Positions 1 to 13,200 of a stretch of 64,000 nucleotides of DNA are shown piece by piece. How positions within the stretch are numbered: position 1 is the stretch's first letter; every line of letters begins with the position of its first letter. Source of the DNA: Diphasiastrum complanatum (taxonomy: Eukaryota; Streptophyta; Lycopodiopsida; Lycopodiales; Lycopodiaceae); the NCBI GenBank assembly GCA_029204225.1, contig CM055111.1:25105874-25169873 (forward strand). The letters are read 5' to 3'. The notes under the pieces were generated by a model. The model saw only the letters and a list, made by a program, of their open reading frames with translations, made no database searches and was not told the DNA's origin. Both the position numbers and the translations under genes were made by a program.

Positions 1-2031
1 TTGGATCTTCCCAAGAACCAATCTTTCATTGCTCTTTCCTTCATAAGACTCCCTCTTAATGATTGCATCATAAGAAGTAGAAACCTCAAAAACATTAGAA
101 GCCATGAAAAAAATGATTAGTACATTCAACATAAGAATGATTGAAGTACTCTCTTTTTTCAAACAAGAACTTCTACTCAATGTTTTAGGTAATGACTCAC
201 ATGATAATGATTCCTCCTCACTATCATTCAAAATGACATCATTCAAAGTACATCCTACTTTGAACTCTTCACATACTTCTCTTCTTCTTGACTTGTGACT
301 ATCTCCCTCACCAAGTCTCTTGATAGAACCATTTGATCTACTCTCTTTATGAGGAAATGTGACTCCACTTGCTGCAAAAATGACTTTCTTGGACTCATCA
401 CTAAAAAATGTAGAAGAACCACCTCCTTCATGAATGCACCTAGCAACATCTTTTGACATATGATCAAAGAAATCATTAACAACAATCTTTTCCAAGGAAG
501 AACCTTCACCTCCATTGATGAAGTTAGCTCTTTCCTTATCTTTTGCATGCTTGCACTTGCCATGAAGAACCATTGAAACACCATCATTATCCTCAAGACT
601 AGCCAAGTTAGCACAAAGATGAACATCTCCAAGAAGCATATTAGATCTTGACCTAGATCTAGCATAAGGAAGCTTGTTAGACTTTGCATAAGATCCAACA
701 ATCTTATTGATGCTAAAAGATAACTTTGGAAAGTTGAGACCAATCTCCTTTTCCATTCCATCCTTTTTGTTAGCCATAACAAAAGCATCAAGCTTTAAAA
801 GTCTACCTTGTCTATTGCCCCTAGCAACCAAGATTTCTTCCTTTGTAATGAAACAAGCATCACCACCAAACTTTACCATGTATCCTTTCTTTATCATTTG
901 ACCAACACTTAGCAAATTCTTTGAAAGTGAAGGAATGTAAAGAACACCATCAAGTCTTGCTTTCCTATTAGTAGAGAGACAAATAGGAATTGAACCAATA
1001 CCTTCAATCACACACTCACCACCATTGGCCATGTGAATTGCTTTCTTGGCTCCATCATAAGTGACCAAAGAAGTAAAGAACTCCTTGTGACTAGTCATGT
1101 GTGAGCTAGCTCCACTATCAATCCACCATGAATCTTTGTCACCTTCACTTGATATTGGACTTGATGAACACATCAAAAGAGAATCACCACCACCTAGACC
1201 CTCATCATTAGTAGTAAAGTTGATTTGCTTGCTACCTTCATCTCTTTGCTTCTTCAAACATTCATTTGCAAAATGCCCTTTGATTCCACAATAAAAGCAT
1301 TTCAACTTAGACTTATCTTTCTTTTTTCCAAAAGAAGAAGTCTCACCTTGATCTTGCCCTTTAGACCACTTGCCTTTGCCTTTGCCCTTGAACTTGCCTT
1401 TGATGAACATAGCATCCTCTTCATAATGAGATGTCGATGTAGATCCACCTCCTCTTGATTGAAGCCTATACTCCTCATTCACAAAGATCTCTTGCAAATC
1501 CACAATACTTGGCAAAGTCTTTTGAATAGCAAAACTTTGAACAAGATTAGCATGATCATCCAACAAGCCATTAAGTATAACTTGAACAAGCTCTACCTCC
1601 TTAATGCTTTCATCAATACATGCTAACTCATCATTGAATGCCTTAACCCTCAAAACAAAAGCATGAGTACTCTCTTCCCTCTTTTGCAAACTTTGAAAGA
1701 TTTGCCTCCTAAGAGTAAGCACTCTTGATGTAGACTTGGATTCATAAAGCTTTTTCAAAATTTCCCAAGCCTCCAAAGATGATGTGCACTTACCAACTTC
1801 CTTGAGAAGTTCATTGGTAACATTCATCTTAATCATGTGTAGAGCTTTCTTTGCTCTCTTGTCATACCTCACTTGATCTTGAGGTGCTTGAGGTCTCTCC
1901 TCCACACCTGCAACAATCTCCATCAACTCATTCATCTCCAATAAGGACTCCATCCTCACCTTCCAAGTAGAATAGTTGATTGAGGTAAGCCTATCATTGC
2001 TCTCCAACATAAATCCACCACTTGTAGCCAT
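1..2031 (-). CDS. Copia A Gag-protease ORF with unrecognised C-terminal extension (runs off window)
   Basis: Open without a stop for 677 codons from the ATG at 2031 to the window edge. The start (MATSGGFMLES) matches that of the intact copia at 63794. Order: Gag capsid-like region (about residues 15-215), basic KGKFKGKGKGKW stretch, CCHC zinc knuckle (C245, C248, H253, C258), then aspartic protease with DSG at 305-307 and the LLSVGQM segment near 376. The integrase HHCC and DDE core expected next is missing. A short piece (KSNKLPYARSRSRS, about 449-463) still resembles the pre-integrase region, so an in-frame deletion is likely. The remaining 205 or so residues are Ser/Lys/Glu-rich, end with a hydrophobic stretch at 630-644 and match nothing I recognise. 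PBS and LTR lie upstream. Gag and protease are certain by motif; the function of the tail is unknown. Confidence 0.85.
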   Translation of the reverse strand, partial: MATSGGFMLESNDRLTSINYSTWKVRMESLLEMNELMEIVAGVEERPQAPQDQVRYDKRAKKALHMIKMNVTNELLKEVGKCTSSLEAWEILKKLYESKSTSRVLTLRRQIFQSLQKREESTHAFVLRVKAFNDELACIDESIKEVELVQVILNGLLDDHANLVQSFAIQKTLPSIVDLQEIFVNEEYRLQSRGGGSTSTSHYEEDAMFIKGKFKGKGKGKWSKGQDQGETSSFGKKKDKSKLKCFYCGIKGHFANECLKKQRDEGSKQINFTTNDEGLGGGDSLLMCSSSPISSEGDKDSWWIDSGASSHMTSHKEFFTSLVTYDGAKKAIHMANGGECVIEGIGSIPICLSTNRKARLDGVLYIPSLSKNLLSVGQMIKKGYMVKFGGDACFITKEEILVARGNRQGRLLKLDAFVMANKKDGMEKEIGLNFPKLSFSINKIVGSYAKSNKLPYARSRSRSNMLLGDVHLCANLASLEDNDGVSMVLHGKCKHAKDKERANFINGGEGSSLEKIVVNDFFDHMSKDVARCIHEGGGSSTFFSDESKKVIFAASGVTFPHKESRSNGSIKRLGEGDSHKSRRREVCEEFKVGCTLNDVILNDSEEESLSCESLPKTLSRSSCLKKESTSIILMLNVLIIFFMASNVFEVSTSYDAIIKRESYEGKSNERLVLGKIQ

Positions 2032-2620
2032 GTTGAAGTGACCTGATCTTCTCTTTCAACCTGTTCCAATGCACAAAGCACTCTCTTGAATGTCAAAAAA
2101 TGAACTCAAGAAGAAATCACAAAGATATGGAACCTCTCAAATCTCTTCTAGCACTTCTAACTAGAAAATCAACACATAGAATAGTGAAATCTTGATCAAC
2201 CTATGATCTATCCTCAATCTAATGATTCTTGCCACTTCCTAAGATTGAAACACACTCAAATAAAGTTCAGTAACCTCACAAACTAGAGATCCAATCAAAA
2301 TTAGGGTTTTGACAAAATCACAAAAAATTGAATATCTCAAATTCTACATGCAATTTCTAGAAACTTGGTATATCTTCTTGTAGACTCCAATGAGACCTTC
2401 CTAATGCACCAAAAATCATCTAATTCCAGTAAGCCAAGTGTTAAATCGGAATTGATCAAGTATATAACCCTATATTGAGTTTTGACCTACAAAAGATCAA
2501 TTCTACACATGCAAAAATGCTGATTTTTGAGTAGAGATCAATCTAGCATGCTCTAGCATTGGTAACTCCTCAAACTTCTTGCTAAAGATGGCTGATCCTT
2601 TCATAACCTGAGACACAATA
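2032..2620 (-). other. Copia A untranslated leader
   Basis: Non-coding 589-bp stretch between the PBS and the gag ATG of element A, read on the minus strand. It is AT-rich with no ORF of note. No clear copy of the CACACGTGTG palindrome was seen here, unlike the leaders of J, H, C and G. Confidence 0.7.
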
Positions 2621-2632
2621 GCTCTGATACCA
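2621..2632 (-). promoter_or_regulatory. Primer-binding site of copia A
   Basis: Minus strand reads TGGTATCAGAGC, complementary to the 3' end of plant initiator tRNA-Met, directly abutting the LTR at 2633. This is the standard copia minus-strand primer site. Confidence 0.9.
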
Positions 2633-3286
2633 TGTGAAGGATTTCAGATCATTCAAGATCCAATCCAAGTCCCAAATCTTTGGTTACAATAAGGAGCAAA
2701 CCAACAATCCTGCCAATGTAGAAAAATCAGCATCTACATACAAAATGAGATGCAAACTCTAAGAGATATTGATCAAACATGAACCAAAACATAAAATATG
2801 TTTGCTGTTCGTACAATTACAATACCCTACTGTATTTCACACGTGTGGAACCGAAAATAGCAATAAATGATCATTCTACACACAAGATTGCAAGATAACA
2901 CCAAGATAGTGCACCAATGAGTAGTAGAACCCAAAGAGAACCATGTATAATGATGAAATGAGAGAGAGAAGAGAGAAGATGTGTCTCTCCAATAGTTACA
3001 TCCTTTTATAGAGTTTCCAAACCCTATTTGGCCACTTGGCTTTCCCTCCAAAATGTAAACCCTACTATTTTTGGGTCTAGATTCAATGTACCCAAAGTTC
3101 AAATTTGAATCTCTCTCAAACTCGACTACCAACTTTCCCACACTTTCCAAAAGTGTTTATTGAATGTAGTTTAAACTAATATAACTTCAAAAAGTTTATC
3201 TCTAAGTCTAAAATGAGTTTTGGCCTCTTATTAACAATTTACCAAAATGTGACTAAACTAGACTAAACTAGTTGAAATCTCTCACA
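2633..3286 (-). repeat. 5' LTR of copia A (654 bp)
   Basis: Bounded by TGTGA...TCACA and adjacent to the PBS. Length and termini resemble the 655-bp LTR of copia D at 59191-59845, so A and D are probably related. It carries a TATA box at 3004-3010 and the palindrome CACACGTGTG at 2838-2847. The outer end abuts a plus-strand copia relic, with candidate target site CTGCA at 3287-3291; the partner LTR is outside the window. Confidence 0.85.
3004..3010 (-). promoter_or_regulatory. TATA box in LTR A
   Basis: Minus strand reads CTCTATAAAAGGATG, a near-consensus TATA box pointing toward gag at 2031. Expected transcription start is about 30 bp further on, near 2975. Confidence 0.75.
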
Positions 3287-3299
3287 CTGCACCACCTCC

Positions 3300-4475
3300 A
3301 ATGAAGCGTCAAACAAGCAGCAGTCCAAGAAGAAGAAAGGCTTCAAGGATAAGAAGACAAAGGCAGAACAACCAACAGCATCACAACCACAACAACAGCA
3401 CAGTCAATCATCGTTCAAGACCAAGCTATTTTGTAGATATTGCAAAAGAATCAACCACGACATCAAAGACTGTCATATCCTCAAGCATAATGAAACGAGG
3501 AAGAAGATGCAGCAGTAGCAAGAAGGCAACTCTAACACAATCAGAGGTTCCCAAGATGATGATAAAGCGCTGATGGTACAAGATCAACCCAGTAGAGATG
3601 CCCATCAATGGTATCTCAATTCAAGTGCTTCTCAGCACATGACACCATGCAAAGACCTATTCGCTACACTCACAACTACAGAATCAAAGTATATCTTCTT
3701 TGGTGACTCCAGTTCACATCAAGTCGAAGGCCAATGCTCTATTCGACTACAATTCTTTGATGGCATCACTGCATAGCTTAATGGCGTACCTTATGTACCC
3801 AAGTTAACTAAGAACCTATTGTCTATTAGCAAGATTACAGATCAGGGTTATAGAGCCATGTTCACTACCAACCGATGTATTATTTTAGATGAGAATTCAA
3901 AATAAGTCCTCTCTGCTTACAGAGATGGAAATTTGTGTACACTGAATCACAGTTTTTCACTTTCTGTTAGTTGTTCAGATGCTAATTTATGGCATCAAAG
4001 ATTAGGTCATCTAAACATGTGTTCAATCTTTATATGCATCACAAGAAAATGGTCAAGGACATGTATATAAAAGCTATTACTACAGCTAATCAGTCTGTCT
4101 GTGAAAATTGCTTACTAGGGAAACAGCCTAGAACTAGATTTCCAAGAGGACAAGCCAAAAGGGCGAAGTCCATTTTGTCACTGATACATAGTGACTTATG
4201 TGGTCCTATGAGCGTACCTTCATTAGGTCAAGCTCTGTATTTTATTACATTCATTGATGACTACTCCCGATTTACTAGAGTCATGTTCATAAAGAACAAG
4301 TCAGAAGCGTTCAATAGCTTCAAAGATTTCAAGCAATACGTTGAGAATCAAACTGGTCAGAGAATCAAGGCCCTACAGGGGAGTACTTGTCCAATGAAAT
4401 GAAGGACTACCTATCTTCATGTGGTGTGCACCATCAGTTTACTACGAGTTATACTCATCAACATACAATATGCTC
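3300..4475 (+). pseudogene. Degenerate copia gag-protease-integrase fragment
   Basis: Remnant read in several frames. An intact CCHC knuckle (CRYCKRINHDIKDC) lies at 3432-3473. The protease active site reads N-S-S-A-S instead of D-S-G-A-S (about 3619), so the enzyme is dead. A pre-integrase LWHQRLGH motif follows near 3990, then CENC, then the integrase start with IHSDLCGPM and FIDDYSR. The sequence stops near 4475, before the rest of the integrase core, next to a gypsy-type LTR. The 5' end is cut at the outer edge of LTR A, suggesting A inserted into it. Same clade as Q (44043) and the scrap at 21800. No function remains. Confidence 0.85.
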
Positions 4476-4491
4476 TTGCAATAAACCCAAA

Positions 4492-5321
<830 letters not shown>

Positions 5322-5322
5322 T

Positions 5323-5340
5323 TGGCGTCGTTTCCAGGGA
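5323..5340 (+). promoter_or_regulatory. Gypsy-type primer-binding site
   Basis: TGGCGTCGTTTCCAGGGA, close to the plant gypsy PBS TGGCGCCGTTGCCGGGGA, one base after the LTR end. This identifies the LTR to its left as Ty3/gypsy rather than copia. Confidence 0.7.
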
Positions 5341-5344
5341 GCAC

Positions 5345-6442
5345 TGAAGAAACAAAACGTTTCAATTGCCAAAGCTTTGCTAGCTTTCAATCCTAAATTT
5401 GACAGAAAAGACACATGAAACAAAAATGTTCGCGAAGAATTTTGCGACACACGACAAGAAATTGTTCACGACACAACATCATTCGTGCTCCACAAAGGAC
5501 CAAGAAGATCAACCAAGTACCATGAGGTACAAACATTTGATCTGGTATCGTGACATCAGCAGAAGTGCTTTAAGACGTGGCTAATTCGTCACTCTTGTAA
5601 TCCATGATTAGCGATAGATATTTAATCTGTCGGATTAGAGAAGTTACTCGACACGACACGAAAAAGTTCGCGAACAATATACATTCTGCTTGATGCATAA
5701 AACAGATAGCCGAAAATATACAGAATATATGTCCGCCTATGAGCGAGACAATTTTGTAAGAGGATCAGTAGATCCAGAAGTCCGCTAGTAAGCGAGACGC
5801 TATTCATGGGAGAATTGTATTTCTCTCATGCCAATGCACTATGTGGATCTATCACACAGTGCTTGAAACCAAGAGGATCAACAAGTAATATTGTAGATGT
5901 TATGCACATATTATTCTAAATGATTGTATGATCTCGAATGAATTTTTGTCTGCTATTGTTTGTGTATCTCATTTACTTGTTTATTCAATTCCGCACACTG
6001 GTTTGATTTTATTGAATGCTGTATTAATCTATAATGTAGATCAACAGTGTTTGTCTACATTCTGGAAGATTGTAGGAATGATATAGCCGGCAGTGACCAA
6101 CAATCATATCTGAATTCCACACGAACTGATTTCGCTTCGCTTCACTTCGTGATTACTTAGCTCTCAATAAAAATCAATTTCAAAGCTCGTTCAAGTTTCG
6201 CTTCATTTCATTTTATCTAGTTTTATTTCGTTTCGTTATAGAGTCTAATTGATCTTTTCGCGAATTCTTCTCGTTTCGTTATAGAGCCTGATTAATCTTT
6301 CATGAATTTTTTTCGAACAAAAATTATTCATGGATAGAATAGTTTCGTGAAAGTTTTGCGAATCGTTTGAGAAACTCCCATCAATTTGTCACCAGAATTT
6401 TACTGGAACTACACTCAGTTTTTCTTGTATTGTATTCCATTA
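5345..6442 (+). repeat. 5' LTR of copia E (1098 bp)
   Basis: Begins TGAAGAAACAAAACG and ends at CATTA, one base before the PBS. It is homologous along its length to the LTRs of copia F (33283-34534 and 38762-39999), including the first 200 bp, which in F overlap the end of the pol reading frame. Contains many TTTCG/TTCGC pentamers at 6125-6380. Confidence 0.85.
6125..6380. repeat. Degenerate TTTCG pentamer cluster in LTR E
   Basis: Dense short repeats of TTTCG, TTCGC and TTCGTTTCG, with TTCGCGAA-like palindromes nearby. The equivalent region of LTR F has the reverse complement (CGAAA) in quantity. Confidence 0.7.
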
Positions 6443-6443
6443 G

Positions 6444-6456
6444 TGGTATCAGAGCC
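6444..6456 (+). promoter_or_regulatory. Primer-binding site of copia E
   Basis: TGGTATCAGAGCC, initiator tRNA-Met type, one base after the LTR. The gag ATG follows about 95 bp later at 6551. Confidence 0.9.
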
Positions 6457-6550
6457 TGTCATAATCTGACATAGCCACAAAGCTATCAGATCCAGGAGGC
6501 TAAGCATTCAAACAAGGAACCATCAACAAGTGAGAACACAATTCATAGTA

Positions 6551-9500
6551 ATGGCTTCAATAAGTAGCATACAGTCCAAAATCTATACGATCATTGACTC
6601 ATCAGGATCTAACTTCCTAGCATGGAAGGTTAAGACCTCCCTGAGTAGATGGCACCGAGGAGATGACTACAACTACCGGCAAGGAGCTACACAAATGGAG
6701 GGAGAAGAATGACAAGACAGTAGTCGTGTTATCATCATCCATCGAGGATAGCTCGACTCTTGACCTAGCTACACTCTCTAAAGCTAAAGAGATGTGAGAC
6801 ACTTTACTCACTAGATTTCAGACCAAATCATGCAATCAGATCATGCTGCTTGAAGATCAACTAACAAACCTGCAGTGGAATGGTAAAGATCTCACTTCCT
6901 TTATTAGGAAGATGAAGGATCTATTCCTTTCACTACACAATTTTGAAGTAGAAAATGCAGTGTCAACAGAGAAGCAGCTTACCTATCTGTTGAGAGCCTT
7001 ACCAAGATCCTTCCAGACAACCAGAACGCTGCTAGCAAAGGATCCTACTATGACACTCAAAAAGGCTGTTGTCGAGATTCGAGAAGAAGTCGAAGTTCGA
7101 GAGCACCTTGATCACAAGGATGCTTCTGACCAAGCACTCTATAGCAACAAGGAGAAAGCAAAGAAACAATTCAAGCCTAAGAGGGAGTCAGATCGAAGGA
7201 AGGATTGAGATCAGCAAAGACAAATGGAAAAACAAAGGAAGGTCAAAAAAGCAAAGTGGAGACAATAAGACGTGCATGAGATGCAAATGTGAAGGACATA
7301 CTGTTGATTCGTGTTGGCTAAATTCAAAAATCGAGTGTATCTACTGTCATAAGAAGGGTCGTGCAGCCATGGACTACTGGTAGAACCCAAGAAACAAACA
7401 AGCTCAAGGCAGATAGGAGAACAATAATAGTTCGTCCTATGTCAAGGACGAAAATTCGATCGCCTACATCTGTCTAGACATGTGTGCAGTATCAACACCT
7501 AACATGCAGGAGATAATCCTTGATTCAAGAGCTACCTCGCACTTTGTCACATCAAGACGGATCATGTCTGATTTTTGAAGTGTAGATCCATCAAGATTTA
7601 TTGTTCTTGGAGATGGATCAAAACATCAAGTGAATGCTATTGGTTCACTACGACTCAACACTAATAGCAGAGACAGACGACTCGAAGATGTTCTGTTCGT
7701 GCCTACACTGCAGCAGGTTTTGCTATCAGTGACAAGAATAACTGATGTAGGGATGCGTGTAATGTTCTTAGACGAAGCATGCAACGTTGTTGATGCAAGT
7801 ACCAGTACATTGATCACTCAAGGTAGAAGAAAAGATAACATGCATCAGACTCATGGTGATTCGCCAGATACTCTATGGCACAGGAGACTATGCCATATTA
7901 ATTCAATGGCAGTATATCAAGCAAGCCATCATGGAGCAATCACAGGGGTGAGCATCTTGAATTCAACCAGTTCGATAACATGTGATGCATGTTTGAAGGG
8001 TAAGATGTCACGTACTCCTTTTGTCAAGGACTCCTATAGAACGACCAAGATTCTGGAGCTAGCACATTCTGACATCTGTGGATCTTTCAACATGATCTCA
8101 GTTTAAGGCTCAAAATATTACATTATCTTTATTGATGATTACAGTAAGTTTGTCAGAGTCTACTTCATTCACAATAAATCAGAAGCATTTGACAAGTTCA
8201 CAGAGTTTGGGCAGAAAGATGCACTGGTAATAAAGTGAAGCAGATCATAACAGATCAAGGTGGAGAATACATCCCAAACCAATTCATTGATTTCTACAAT
8301 GATCATGGAATCATTCACAAAAGAACTACATCTTACACACTACAACACAATGGTGTTGCCGAAAGAAAGAACAGGACTCTAATAGAAGCTGCTAGATGCA
8401 TGATGGCCTATTCGAAGCTCCAAGAGTGTTGTGGGCTGAAGTAGTAGCTACAGCTGCTTATATTCAGAACATGACAAGAAAATCTGGTGTTCCTCACACA
8501 ACACCACACAAGTTATGGTGGGGTAGAAAATCCAATCTGACTCACATTCGAATCTTTGACTGTGCAGCATATGCACATGTTCTTGACAAGATTCGAAAGA
8601 AGCTTGATGAGAAAGCAGAAAAAGGATATCTTGTAGGATATGACAATCATTTGTCATACTACAAAGTCTATATGCCAGAGAAAAATACAATGAAAACAGT
8701 TAGAGATGTCAAATTTGATGAGAGCAGAACAATGGCCAACAATGATCTTGTCAGTTATGAAGTCCTTGGAAGACAATACTATGATCTACCAAATGTAATA
8801 GAGGGAGCAGCGGACAAACACTCAAACAAAGATGTTCGAGTCGCACCTCATTCGAGTGACAAATCAGATGAAAAAAAATTCGCAAGCTAGCCTACTGCTA
8901 CAATACTTGTAAACCGAAATGGTTCCGAACCTAGCAGAGCTAATAAAGACAAGAGCATTGTAGTTCTAGGAGGATCTCCTAGAAGGTCGACAAGAGAACA
9001 AAAAGTGCCAGCAAGATTTGTGCCAGGTAGTGCAGCTTCTACGTCAGAAGAGTTTTGTGGATTCAATGGAGAACCACAGACATTCAAGGAAGCAATTGAA
9101 TGTCCAGAGAAGGACAAATGGATCCAAGCCATGAATGAGAAGATGGAATCCATGAGGAGAATAAGGTATGGACTTTGCAGCCATTACCAGATAAGCAAAA
9201 GACTGCAAAATGCAAGTGGGTATACAAGCTGAAGTATGGACCGAATGGAGACATTTCAAAGTACAAAGCCCGACTTGTAGCAAAGAGGTTTTCTCAAAGA
9301 TCCATATGGTATTGACTATGTTGAGACCTTCTCTCCTGTCATGAAACATTCGTTCCTACGTTTATTGTCTGTATATGCAGTTGCTTATGATCTCAGGATT
9401 CACATCGTGGATGAGAAGACAACGTTCTTACATGGTGAGCTAGACAAAGAAGTCTACATGGATCAACCCCCAGGCTACATCTCAAATTCACTTCCTACTT

Positions 9501-9756
9501 ATGCATGTAGAATACACAGGAGTATCTATGGTCTGAAGCAATCAGCATGACAATGGTATAAGAAGAAAGATCAAGCCCTGAAATCCTTAGGATTCAAGCC
9601 ACTAATAGCTGATTCCAATGTTTATGTATCTCAGGAGTATGCACCATCGCGTCGGGAGCAACAATTCTCTAGGTCAGCAAGAAGCAGACCATTGTGGCTC
9701 AGTCATGTTGCGAAGCAGAGTACGTTGCAGCAGTTAAAATGGCCAATGAAATCATT
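6551..9756 (+). pseudogene. Copia E gag-pol, frameshifted and internally deleted
   Basis: Start MASISSIQSK at 6551, close to the equivalent of F. Gag has two knuckles: the first (CMRCKCEGHTVDSC, about 7274-7315) is intact; the second lacks its His and last Cys (CIYCHKKGRAAMDY). Protease reads DSRAT instead of DSGAT near 7533. Pre-integrase LWHRRLCH lies near 7870. Integrase keeps HSDICG, the Asp of TDQGGEY and the Glu of VAERKNR. RT runs about 9000-9640 up to DSNVYV, then jumps to an RNase H scrap (AQSCCEAEYVAA) with the YVDD region deleted. It ends near 9756 against an opposite-strand gag fragment; no 3' LTR. Several frameshifts. Non-functional. Confidence 0.9.
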
Positions 9757-10215
9757 TGTCTCTTCTTCGATTGTGGATTCGATGATTGTTCTTGACCTTG
9801 GATCAGCTTCTGATTCATTGTAGTCTTCTTGGAGCTTTTCTACTTCTGTCGCTTCGAGCCTTTGTTGACATATAGAGCCTGAGAGGAGGAAGTAGACGGA
9901 GTGTCTTGACTTCTTCGATTATCTTCTTGCTAGTAAGAGTTAAATCTGTGTGTGTCGATATGATCATCACCCAGTTCTCATATGTAGAGGGCAAGCTTAA
10001 AAGCAATGTCATAATTGCGACTTGATCGTCTATGACTGATCCGACAATGGCCATCTGTTGCAAGAGATTCTTAAACTGGTAATGTGACTCTGAAGAGAAT
10101 CACCAGTAGACATTTTGAATGTGAAAAATTTCCTTTGTAGATGTAACTTAGTAGCTACATCCCTCACATCATATAGTGGGTCCTGAATCCTATGTATCGG
10201 TCATGGACATAACAT
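9757..10215 (-). pseudogene. Copia gag fragment
   Basis: Minus-strand UBN2-type Gag segment. Recognisable pieces are DPLYDVRDVATKLHLQRKFF, SVIDDQVAIMTLLLSLPSTY and VMIISTHTDLTLT. It closely resembles the Gag of copia Q (44300-44600). Both ends are truncated: the left by the RNase H scrap of E, the right by AT-rich DNA. It overlaps in content with the Gag at 14410-15107, so it is from a different copy. Confidence 0.8.
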
Positions 10216-13200
10216 TTTTTCCTCCTTAATCTGGTTTTGTCCTCAAAACAGGAAAGAATTATAAGAAAAGTTCATTTAACTTCCAATATCAGCCTAGAAA
10301 ATCATTATTCTTAGTTTGACTTTAATATCAAACAAGTACTCAGAGATAAACCTATTTTTCAAGCGATAATCTCTGCACTGGAGTACTACTTCGGTTTGAA
10401 AAGTACACTAAGCGATAAATTTTCTCATCTAGGTTATACTCACTATAAGTTATTAATATCACCTTCACGTAAAACACTTACATAAAACATTGAGTGAAGT
10501 ATTACCTAACTTAGGAGATTAAAGTTAAAGAAAATAATAATAAATAATAATTACAATCTGAAATTATCCACAAACTCTGGCAGACAATTCATAAAAACTT
10601 CCAAGTACAAATATCATTAGAATCCAATTCTAAGATATGATATCCATTCAACTAGAACCTCTAGGAGAATCATTAAGATAAAAATTGACTAACTCAACTC
10701 TGAGTATCCTAGATACTTTCTTGAGTTAAATGCTTCTATTTTAGCATCAAATACAAGAAAATAACATTCATTCATTTTAATATATTTGTCTATCCCCTTT
10801 GATAACTAGAGATCTAATCAAAATAAAAATGTACTCAAGTATCTGTATACCATAAACTATAGCAGAATAGCATTCACTAGACTAATTAAACTCTCCACAA
10901 GTAAAATACTTATCTTGTGAGAATGTCTGTGAGATTCATAAGCTCTCAATTAAAATACTAGAGTAAAGAGATTCAGAATATTGATTTAAATTCTTACTCA
11001 ATTAATAGATTAAAATCATCACACTTAAGAATCAACACAATTTCTTATAGTCCTCTAATAACAATTAAGTATCTATCTATGATCCGTCAATCATAAATAT
11101 TTAGATTTGTATGATTCGTCAATCATAATTTTCAGGAATCCAAACCATACTTAATTATTTAAAGGATAATGGAGTATATGTCCAACATAACTCAAGAAAT
11201 GTAAGAATCATTCCAAAATCTTTCTCACTTGAAAAATATTGGATTTTAAGAACATTCTCCAAACAAGATTCTCTGATAGAAGTGCTAGATATTCAAGTTC
11301 TATACGCCACTGGTAATTAAAGACAGAGAGCATACCAAAATGATAATGACAATCATCTTCAATCACAAAAACTTCAGATTACCATCTAGAATTAAATCTA
11401 GATACCCAAAGTCCTACTGAATATCAATTCAGTTATTATTCTCACTCTATACCAAGAATATTGTATATCCAATGCACATAATTTTAACTGACCCAATGAT
11501 TCATGTCTTACAAGTAATATAATTCAAACCCATCAGTTTCTGGTGATTCCTCATTACACTTATCGTTTTACCAATTAACTTCATCCTGGAGTAATTAACT
11601 ACTCAAGTTAATTGCCAATGACTCAGAAATCTTAAATGTATAGGTGAAGAATTCAATTATACTAGTATGACACCACATTTATATCCTTACCCAAGTCATT
11701 TATAAGTTAATCCATAAATCTTACATACAAAGATTTGTTAAGTATCTGTCAAAATAGCACTTAATCATATGCTTATGTTCACGGACTAGGTTAAGTATAC
11801 CAAATAACCCTAGTAACCAAGAATACACAATAGATTCATACAAGATTAATTGTACACATATGTGAATAATCTCACTATGAACCAACACATAAATACATTT
11901 TTATTTGGCAGATTCATCCAAAATCCACATATGTTACTCACATATTTCATTGCGATCTTGTAACTCAGATATAAAAGAAATTTTATTTCTCATGAGTAAA
12001 AATCATATCCGAAAAATCTTTGAGACAAATAAAATTCACTCCCAACAGTTTTCCTATCCAATTTCTTCTAATAACATAATTTCTCTCACTCAATCAACCT
12101 CTCTCTGATCCTAGTACTCAAACTAAGATTAAGTTGATTTACTACAAACATCCAGATTTAAATCCTAATCAAACTTACTCCTATTCCAATCAAAATGGAA
12201 TTAGTAACTTTTGACCTTTCACTATATTTCTTATAGATGATGATTCAAATTTCAAACCTGTTCTAGTTTCAGATTGTCCAGACAATTCCTAGAGAATTTC
12301 TGTTATTCGAAAAGTTTTATTAGGTATATTACGCTGAATCTATCCGAAATTACTTTCAGAAAAAATCTCATTTCTATATCTCAGCTGATTTTCTTTCGAA
12401 ACTATGCAACCAACAAATTTCCAAATAGAATTTCATCCCATCACTTCATGCTACCTTTTATAAAATTATCAGTTTCTATAAAAAAAAAATTAACATCCAG
12501 TATTAAGCAATTATTTACAGGAATTACCAAAATCTTAACTACGAAATACATTTCCCAATTACACTTACTACCACTGATGTCCACTCTTCTTCCCCCCTTA
12601 GGAATTTTAGTCCCTTGAAAATCTGTTGCAGCTAAGGTACAAAGAAAACGTAAAGACATTAGTAAATGTTTAAAGTTAATTACTGTAGAAAAAATTTTGA
12701 AACAATTTCAATTTTATCCTATACTTGGGTTAGATCACTATTATATAAAAATCATCTACTAGTATAAAAAACAGTACCAGTTGATTTTTTGCACATATTT
12801 CACTATGGAAATACAATCAATTTTTTAATTCCTATTATTATAAATTTTCCAATAAAATTGAACTGTTTTTCTTTTTATTTACTAGTTTGGCATTACTCCG
12901 TTAATATTGACCAAAACTATCCAAACATCAGAATATGAAATTACATGAATGGATACTAATAGGATTTCAGTAACTCTTAAACTGTATTCACTGTTCGGAT
13001 AATGAGTTCTATCACCACTCATTCAATCTAGCCATTTCATATTATTTGACAATTTTAAATTCAATTTTGATGAGTGTCTTACACAAACGTTCACTTGACC
13101 CATTTCTAATGATCAATATCGATTAGAAATCTATCAAACAAGTAACTGATTTCAAATTTTAACCAAATATGAAATTCAACCAAAAAAATAAAAAAATTCA

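Noticed and set aside
255-791. Minus-strand 178-codon frame
   Set aside because: Out-of-frame shadow of the copia A Gag-protease frame, which is open through the same region.
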